Part shown: in pieces, positions 5,437 to 10,296 of the stretch
How the letters are laid out: each line of letters starts with the position of its first letter
How positions within the stretch are numbered: the first letter of the stretch is position 1
Assembly: GCA_012270135.1 (NCBI GenBank)
Contig: JAAXIW010000268.1
Span: 1-10,296 of the forward strand
Length of the DNA stretch: 10,296 bases
Reading direction: 5' to 3'
Source: Brevundimonas sp.
Lineage (GTDB): Bacteria; Pseudomonadota; Alphaproteobacteria; Caulobacterales; Caulobacteraceae
Position numbers and translations under genes: made by a program
Notes under the pieces: model-generated
The model's input: the letters and a program-made list of their open reading frames with translations, nothing else
Databases searched by the model: none
What the model was told of the DNA's origin: nothing

Positions 5437-7737
5437 ATGAGCGACACCACTGGCGACTCCGGCGTCCCGGTGCGGCCCGCCGACCGACTGACCCCCCTGC
5501 TGTTCGCGGCGGCCATCTTCACCTCCGCCTCGCTGGTCTTCGTGGTCCAGCCGATGGTCACCAAGCTGGTCCTGCCGATGCTCGGCGGATCGCCGGCGGT
5601 GTGGAACACGGCGATGGTGTTCTTCCAGGCCGCGCTGCTGGGCGGCTATCTGTATGCGCACCTGCTGCAGAGGATCGCCTCGATCAAGCTCCAGGTGGCG
5701 ATGCATCTGGCGCTTCTGCTGATCGCGGCCCTGTTCCTGCCGCTGCGGATCAACGGCTGGCTCGGCGATCCTGATCCGACGGCCCCGATCGCCTGGCTGC
5801 TGGCGACGCTGGCCCTGTCGGTCGGCGCGCCCTTCGCCGTCCTGTCCGCCACCGCCCCCCTTCTGCAGGCCTGGTTCGCACGCGTGCGAGCCGGATATCC
5901 GGACGGCAAGAACCCCTACGTCCTCTATGCTGCGTCCAATCTCGGCAGCTTCCTCGCGCTGCTGTCCTATCCCTTCCTGATTGAGCCGCTGACCAATCTG
6001 TTCGGTCAGAGGATGGGCTGGACCGGCGGCTACGGGACATTCGTGCTGATGGTGGCCGCGCTCGCCTTCGTGGTCTGGAGCCGTCGCATCGACCGCGCCG
6101 CGGAGCCCGCGCAACTGGCCGTGACGCCGCCGATCCCATGGCGCGAGAAGGGCGTACTGGTCCTGCTGGCCGCGGCGCCCTCCAGCCTGATGCTGGGGGT
6201 GACCGCCCACCTGTCCACCGACGTGGCCTCGGCGCCCTTCCTCTGGGTCATCCCGCTGGCGCTGTATCTGCTGACCTTCGTCATCGCCTTCCAGAGCCGG
6301 CCGTGGATCCCGCTTCCGGTCACCCTGGTGATCCAGGCGGCGCTCGGCGCCCTGGTCGTCCTCTTCGTGGCCTTCCGCACCCTGGATATCCGGGTCGCCT
6401 TCGTCCTGCACATCGTCGCCTTCTTCTTCGCGGCCCTGATGTGTCACCAGATGCTGGCCAGGCGCCGGCCGCCACCAGACCGGCTGACCGAATTCTACCT
6501 GCTGCTGTCGGTCGGCGGCGTGGTCGGCGGCGCCTTCACCGCCCTGGTGGCGCCGGTGATCTTCAATCTGGTGTGGGAATATCCGCTGGTGCTGGTGCTC
6601 GTCGGCCTGGCCCGGCCGTGGGACCGTCGACGGCTGCGCGGCGAGGAGATCGGGGCCCTGATCGCGGTCGCGGTCCTGGCCGCCGGCGTCGCGGCCCTGT
6701 CGTGGTGGATGACCGCCGATCCGGACGCCTGGGCGGCGCTGTGGCGCGTCCTGCCGCTGTTCCCGCTGCAGAGCCTGTGCATGGTGATCCTCGGACCGGC
6801 GGTGATCTGCGCCTTCCTGCTGCGCGACCGCGCCCAGGCGTTCACCGCCGCCCTGCTGATGATCGGCCTGTCCGCCCAGTTCGTGACCCGCGGCTATGAG
6901 GACAGCTACGCCGAACGCAGCTTCTTCGGGGTCATGCGGGTGGCGGTCCAGCAGGACGACCGGCTCGGCGGCGACATCCACATCCTGACGCACGGGACCA
7001 CATGGCACGGCGCCCAGGCCCGGGATCCGCGCCATGACTGCCAGCCGGCGCTGTACTACCACCCGCTGACGCCGATCGGGCAGTCGGCGGAGATCATCCA
7101 GGCCCGGGGGCCGGCGCGGATCGGCGTGGTCGGGCAGGGGGCCGGAACCATGGCCACCTACAAGCGCGCGCAGGACTCGCTGACCTTCTTCGAGATCGAT
7201 CCGATGGTCGACCGGATGTCGCGGGACCCGCGCTGGTTCACCTATATCTCGGACTGCGCGGTGGGCGAGGTCGGCACCGTGCTGGGCGACGCCCGGCTGA
7301 CGCTGGAGGACCAGCCGGCGGGAAGCTACGACCTGCTGATCATCGACGCCTTCTCGTCGGACGCCGTGCCGACCCATCTGCTGACGGTCGAGGCGATCGA
7401 CGGCTATCTGCGGCTTCTCAAGCCGGACGGCGTGGTGCTGCTGCACCTGTCGAACCGCAACCTCGAGATCGTTCTGCCGACGATCGCGGCCGCGAAGGCG
7501 CTGGGCCGCCCGGCTCTTCACGGCCTCTATGTCGAGGACGATTCGATGCCGATGATGGCTATCGCCTCGACCGAGGCCGTGGTGATCTCGCCGACCGGGC
7601 GGGGCCTGGCCGATTTCCGCGGCAAGCCGAACTGGCGCGAGGTTCCCGAGACGGATGTGCGGCCATGGACCGACGACTACGTCAACATGGTCGGGGCGTT
7701 GTGGCGGTCGTTCCGGCCGCCGCCCGAGCGTCCCTAG
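5437..7737 (+). CDS. Fused membrane transporter-like / spermidine-synthase-like protein
   Basis: A 766-residue protein of the type often annotated as fused MFS/spermidine synthase. Residues about 18-485 carry many hydrophobic helices (for example about 20-48, 55-77, 88-103, 117-140, 164-182, 198-214, 238-257, 266-286, 295-312, 320-338, 353-378, 382-392, 405-424, 440-463). A cytoplasmic domain of about 500-760 has a Rossmann aminopropyl/methyltransferase fold: glycine loop GVVGQGAG (563-570), acidic strand end FFEID (Glu586), GDAR (Asp618), and LLIIDAFSSDAVPTHLL with Asp637 and Asp642. The usual spermidine synthase YHE block is here ALYYHPLTP, so classical aminopropyltransferase activity is uncertain; the substrate is unknown. 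ATG 5437 was chosen because the open frame upstream runs antisense through pncC. The 3' end shares its stop bases with the convergent ispDF gene. Confidence 0.85.
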   Translation: MSDTTGDSGVPVRPADRLTPLLFAAAIFTSASLVFVVQPMVTKLVLPMLGGSPAVWNTAMVFFQAALLGGYLYAHLLQRIASIKLQVAMHLALLLIAALFLPLRINGWLGDPDPTAPIAWLLATLALSVGAPFAVLSATAPLLQAWFARVRAGYPDGKNPYVLYAASNLGSFLALLSYPFLIEPLTNLFGQRMGWTGGYGTFVLMVAALAFVVWSRRIDRAAEPAQLAVTPPIPWREKGVLVLLAAAPSSLMLGVTAHLSTDVASAPFLWVIPLALYLLTFVIAFQSRPWIPLPVTLVIQAALGALVVLFVAFRTLDIRVAFVLHIVAFFFAALMCHQMLARRRPPPDRLTEFYLLLSVGGVVGGAFTALVAPVIFNLVWEYPLVLVLVGLARPWDRRRLRGEEIGALIAVAVLAAGVAALSWWMTADPDAWAALWRVLPLFPLQSLCMVILGPAVICAFLLRDRAQAFTAALLMIGLSAQFVTRGYEDSYAERSFFGVMRVAVQQDDRLGGDIHILTHGTTWHGAQARDPRHDCQPALYYHPLTPIGQSAEIIQARGPARIGVVGQGAGTMATYKRAQDSLTFFEIDPMVDRMSRDPRWFTYISDCAVGEVGTVLGDARLTLEDQPAGSYDLLIIDAFSSDAVPTHLLTVEAIDGYLRLLKPDGVVLLHLSNRNLEIVLPTIAAAKALGRPALHGLYVEDDSMPMMAIASTEAVVISPTGRGLADFRGKPNWREVPETDVRPWTDDYVNMVGALWRSFRPPPERP

Positions 7738-8885
7738 CCGGGCAGGTCGATGGTCGCCACGGCCTGGGCGGCGAGGCCCTCGCCCCGGCCGGTGAAGCCC
7801 AGGGCCTCGGTGGTGGTCGCCTTGACGCTGACGGCGTCGAGCGGCAGCGACAGCAGGGCGGCGAGGCGTTCGCGCATGGCCTGGCGATGCGGCTTCACCC
7901 TGGGCTGTTCGCATATCAGGGTGACGTCGACGTTGATCAGCCGGCCGCCGCGCGCCTGCATCCGCTCGACCGCGTGAACCAGAAACCGGTCCGACGAGGC
8001 GCCCTTCCACTGCGGGTCGGTCGGAGGGAAATGGTCGCCGATGTCGCCGTCGCCCATGGCGCCCAGAATGGCGTCGGTCAGGGCGTGCAGGCCGGCGTCT
8101 GCGTCCGAATGGCCGATGAGGGTCTGGTCGTGGGCGATCTCGACCCCGCACAGCCAGACCGAAGAGCCCGGCCCCCAGCGATGCACGTCGAAGCCCTGGC
8201 CAACGCGGGTCCGGCGGGGGATCAGGGCCTCGGCGATGGCGATGTGCTCGGGGTTGGTGAGGGTCATCAGGCGGGTATCGCGCTCGACGATGCGGACGCG
8301 GCCGCCGGCGCGCTGGACCACGGTGGCCTCGTCGGTGGCGGCTTCGTCGTCAGGCCAGGCGGCGTAGGCGTCCAGCAGCGTTCTCATGCGGAATGCCTGT
8401 GGCGTCTGGGCGCGCCAGAGCCGCTCGCGGTCAACGGAGCCGGCGACCAGACCGTCGTCGGCGCGGCGCAGGCTGTCGGCGACGGGCAGGGCGGGCAAGG
8501 CGCCGTCGGCGTGGTCAAGGGCGCGCAGACAGCGTTCGATGACAGCACGGCCTAGAAATGGTCGGGCGGCGTCATGGACCAACACGGGCCGGTCGCCTCG
8601 CTGGTTCAGACCCGTCAGACCGCTGCGAACGGACGCCGCGCGGTCCGCCCCGCCATGGGTGGTGAGCCAACGGTCGAGGCCATCAAGCGCCCGCAAGGCT
8701 TCAGCCTCGTCGTCGGGAGCGACCACGACAACGACGCACTCCGCCCCCCCGTCCAGCAAAGCCTCGACCGACCAGCGGATCACCGGCTTGCCGCCCAGCG
8801 GCCGCCACTGCTTGGCCCCGCCGGCGCGCGAACCGGATCCGGCGGCGACCACGATGGCGTCGAAGGCGGGGAGGGGCGATGTCAT
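7734..8885 (-). CDS. ispDF: Bifunctional IspD/IspF enzyme of the MEP isoprenoid pathway
   Basis: A 383-residue fusion. IspD (about 1-222) converts 2-C-methyl-D-erythritol 4-phosphate and CTP to CDP-methylerythritol. Its nucleotide loop AAGSGSRAGGAKQW (14-27, Lys25), GGADRAASVRSGL (Arg82) and VHDAARPF (103-110) are intact. IspF (about 226-383) forms 2-C-methyl-D-erythritol 2,4-cyclodiphosphate. It shows VGQGFDVHRW (228-237) with metal-binding Asp233 and His235, IGHSDADAGLHALTDAILGA (258-277) with His267, GDIGDHFPP (280-288), and the C-terminal TTTEALGFTGRGEG (357-370). The fusion is typical of alphaproteobacteria; the intermediate enzyme IspE is not in the window. Both halves look full length and catalytic. 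The stop shares CTAG with the convergent membrane-protein gene. It is divergent from dusB across 63 bases, the usual neighbourhood in this class. Confidence 0.97.
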   Translation of the reverse strand: MTSPLPAFDAIVVAAGSGSRAGGAKQWRPLGGKPVIRWSVEALLDGGAECVVVVVAPDDEAEALRALDGLDRWLTTHGGADRAASVRSGLTGLNQRGDRPVLVHDAARPFLGRAVIERCLRALDHADGALPALPVADSLRRADDGLVAGSVDRERLWRAQTPQAFRMRTLLDAYAAWPDDEAATDEATVVQRAGGRVRIVERDTRLMTLTNPEHIAIAEALIPRRTRVGQGFDVHRWGPGSSVWLCGVEIAHDQTLIGHSDADAGLHALTDAILGAMGDGDIGDHFPPTDPQWKGASSDRFLVHAVERMQARGGRLINVDVTLICEQPRVKPHRQAMRERLAALLSLPLDAVSVKATTTEALGFTGRGEGLAAQAVATIDLPG

Positions 8886-8948
8886 CCCGGCCTTCTAATC
8901 GCCGCCGTCGTGCTTGACGAGGGCGGCCGAAGCGGCGGTAAGGGGCCG

Positions 8949-10001
8949 ATGGCGACTGGCGTGCAGATCGGCGACGTGTGGGTGCCCGGACGGGTGCTGA
9001 CCGCGCCCATGACCGGGATCACTGACCTGCCGTTCCGGCGGCTGGCCTCCCGGCTGGGCGCGGCCTATGTGGCCACCGAAATGGTCGCCGCCGCCGAACT
9101 GGCGCGGGCGCGGCCCGACGTGGTGCGGCGGGCGGCGGTGGGCGAGGGGCTGCCGTTGACGGTGATCCAGCTGGTCGGGCGCGATCCGGCGGCCATGGCG
9201 GAGGGCGCGCGCATGGCAGAGCGCGCCGGAGCCGACATCGTCGACCTGAATTTTGGCTGTCCGGCCAAGGAGGTCACCGGCTCGGCCTGCGGCTCGGCCC
9301 TGATGCGGACGCCGGACCTGGCCTGCCGGCTGATCGAGGCGGCGGTCGAGGCGACGTCGCGACCGGTCACGGTCAAGATGCGGCTGGGCTGGGATGACGC
9401 CAGCCGCAACGCGGCGGAACTGGCGCGCCGGGCCGAGGCGCTCGGCGTCAGGGCCGTGACGGTGCACGGCCGCACGCGGCAGCAGTTCTATACCGGCGTG
9501 GCCGACTGGCGCGCCGTGGGCGAGGTGAAGGCGGCGGTCGGCGTGCCGGTGATCGTCAACGGCGACATCGTCACGGCCGAGGATGCGCGGGCGGCGCTGG
9601 AGCAGTCGGGCGCGGACGCGCTGATGCTGGGACGCGGCGTCTACGGGCGGCCGTGGCTGGCGGCCCATCTGGAGCGGGCCCTGGCCGACGGGACGGCGCC
9701 GGAGGAGCCGGGCGTGGAGGCGCGGCTGGCGATCGTCGTCGAGCATCTACGCGCCTCCGTGGCCTTCTACGGCATGCCGCTGGGACTGAAGATGTTCCGA
9801 AAGCACCTCGGCTGGTACGTCGAACAGGCCCCCTGGCCGGTCGATCCGCTGGAGCGCCGTGCGGCCAAGGCGCGTCTGTGCCGGCTGGAGACGCCCGAGC
9901 AGGTCGAGGCGGCGCTGGCCGAGCTGTGGCACGCACTGACACATTCCGGCAACTCAGCTGTTGATATCGGGCCACAGTTCGCCGAAGCTGGAGCGGTATG
10001 A
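8949..10001 (+). CDS. dusB: tRNA-dihydrouridine synthase DusB (NifR3 family)
   Basis: A 350-residue FMN enzyme that reduces uridine to dihydrouridine in tRNA with NADPH. Landmarks in order are LTAPMTGITDLPFRRLA (17-33), ATEMV (42-46), IQLVGRDP (73-80), DLNFGCPAKEVTGSACGSAL (99-118, catalytic Cys104), VKMRLGW (142-148, Lys143), VHGRTRQQFYTG (172-183, His173), VNGDI (203-207) and LGRGVYGRPW (227-236). The helical tRNA-binding domain follows (about 255-330), including FYGMPLGLKMFRKHLGWY. ATG 8949 is preceded by AAGGGG at short spacing; GTG at 8910 would add 13 residues without a ribosome site. In many alphaproteobacteria this gene (nifR3) heads the ntrB-ntrC-ntrY-ntrX cluster. Here its TGA overlaps the next ATG (ATGA), pointing to co-translation with a membrane protein. 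Confidence 0.96.
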   Translation: MATGVQIGDVWVPGRVLTAPMTGITDLPFRRLASRLGAAYVATEMVAAAELARARPDVVRRAAVGEGLPLTVIQLVGRDPAAMAEGARMAERAGADIVDLNFGCPAKEVTGSACGSALMRTPDLACRLIEAAVEATSRPVTVKMRLGWDDASRNAAELARRAEALGVRAVTVHGRTRQQFYTGVADWRAVGEVKAAVGVPVIVNGDIVTAEDARAALEQSGADALMLGRGVYGRPWLAAHLERALADGTAPEEPGVEARLAIVVEHLRASVAFYGMPLGLKMFRKHLGWYVEQAPWPVDPLERRAAKARLCRLETPEQVEAALAELWHALTHSGNSAVDIGPQFAEAGAV

Positions 10002-10296
10002 CGGACACGCCCTCCACGCCTTCCGGACCCGACGCCGCCCCGCAACGGGGACCGGCGCGCTGGTTCGCCGGCTGGTCCGAGGAGCGTCGGCGCAACACCT
10101 TCCTGATCGCCTATACCGTCGCCTTCCTGATCACCGTCGCCGCCATCTGGCTGGTCGCCGTCGCGCCCGGCTCCAGCGGCGAGGGCGCGCGGGCCATGGC
10201 CAGCCAGGTCGTCCTGGTCATCCTGGCGGTGAATCTCGTGCTGATGGCAGGCCTGGCTCTGGTGGTGGGCCGACGCGTCTTCCGCCTGTTCAAGCA
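9998..10296 (+). CDS. Probable NtrY-like sensor kinase, N-terminal part (3' end outside window)
   Basis: Only the first 99 residues are in the window. A polar, Pro-rich leader (1-20) and a basic patch (SEERRRN, 27-33) precede a first membrane helix (about 34-55, FLIAYTVAFLITVAAIWLVA). A loop and a second helix (about 69-91, QVVLVILAVNLVLMAGLALV) follow, ending in GRRVFRLFK. The string N-L-V-L ... GRRVFRL resembles the second helix region of NtrY, the membrane histidine kinase paired with NtrX, and the position after dusB fits the ntr cluster. No HAMP, PAS or kinase domain is visible yet, so this is an inference from a short segment plus context. The ATG overlaps the dusB stop (ATGA), so translation is probably coupled. 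Other two-helix sensor kinases remain possible. Confidence 0.62.
   Translation, partial: MTDTPSTPSGPDAAPQRGPARWFAGWSEERRRNTFLIAYTVAFLITVAAIWLVAVAPGSSGEGARAMASQVVLVILAVNLVLMAGLALVVGRRVFRLFK

Noticed and set aside
5356..8151. The pncC reading frame stays open on the minus strand for about 930 more codons, antisense to the spermidine-synthase-like gene.
   Set aside because: The translation is low-complexity (rich in Arg, Gly, Gln, His, Asp) with no recognisable domain, and the opposite strand carries a clear gene. High GC and codon bias remove stops from this antisense frame.
8914..8919. TTGACG in the ispDF-dusB spacer as a possible dusB -35 element.
   Set aside because: At 16-18 bases downstream I see only GGTAAG-like sequence, not a usable -10, so a promoter cannot be called from sequence alone.
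8574..8948. In-frame extension of dusB upstream of ATG 8949.
   Set aside because: It is antisense to the IspD domain, and the DusB family begins near the ATG at 8949.
1..10296. Search for mobile elements, CRISPR arrays, tRNA genes, defence or toxin-antitoxin genes.
   Set aside because: No transposase or integrase motifs, regularly spaced repeats, tRNA-like folds or composition shifts were seen; all space is taken by recognisable core-type genes.

Overview
The window is very GC-rich, gene-dense chromosomal DNA from an alphaproteobacterium, most likely Caulobacterales (Brevundimonas- or Caulobacter-like). The evidence is a PopA-type REC-REC-degenerate GGDEF cell-cycle protein, a fused IspDF, and an ispDF/dusB(nifR3)/ntr-type neighbourhood. 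I see no mobile element, CRISPR array, rRNA or tRNA, and no compositional break. It looks like core genome. There is no gap of 300 bases or more without a gene.

Left part (1-3720): the 3' end of mfd (transcription-repair coupling factor) runs rightward and meets a leftward cluster head-on. Read in its own direction, that cluster is popA (c-di-GMP effector), then an ArsR-type winged-helix regulator, then an AHSA1/SRPBCC protein. The regulator and the SRPBCC gene are 5 bases apart and form a familiar regulator-plus-START-domain pair. A 22-bp imperfect palindrome between popA and the regulator is a good candidate autoregulatory operator.

Middle (3721-7737): a rightward YihY/BrkB-family membrane protein converges on, and overlaps by 38 bases, a leftward pair made of a CinA-type NMN amidohydrolase (pncC) and a TusA-family sulfurtransferase, joined by an ATGA overlap. 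Divergent from that pair is a 766-residue membrane protein fused to a spermidine-synthase-like domain.

Right (7734-10296): leftward ispDF (two MEP-pathway isoprenoid steps) is divergent from rightward dusB (tRNA dihydrouridine synthase). dusB overlaps by ATGA a gene that leaves the window and whose first 99 residues look like the membrane N-terminus of the NtrY sensor kinase.

The most interesting points are the PopA homologue with an intact I-site but a lost active site, the palindrome overlapping the popA stop codon, the apparent direct dusB-to-ntrY junction without ntrBC, the long SRPBCC partner of the regulator, and two convergent gene pairs whose stop codons share one CTAG palindrome. 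I found no convincing new multi-gene system.
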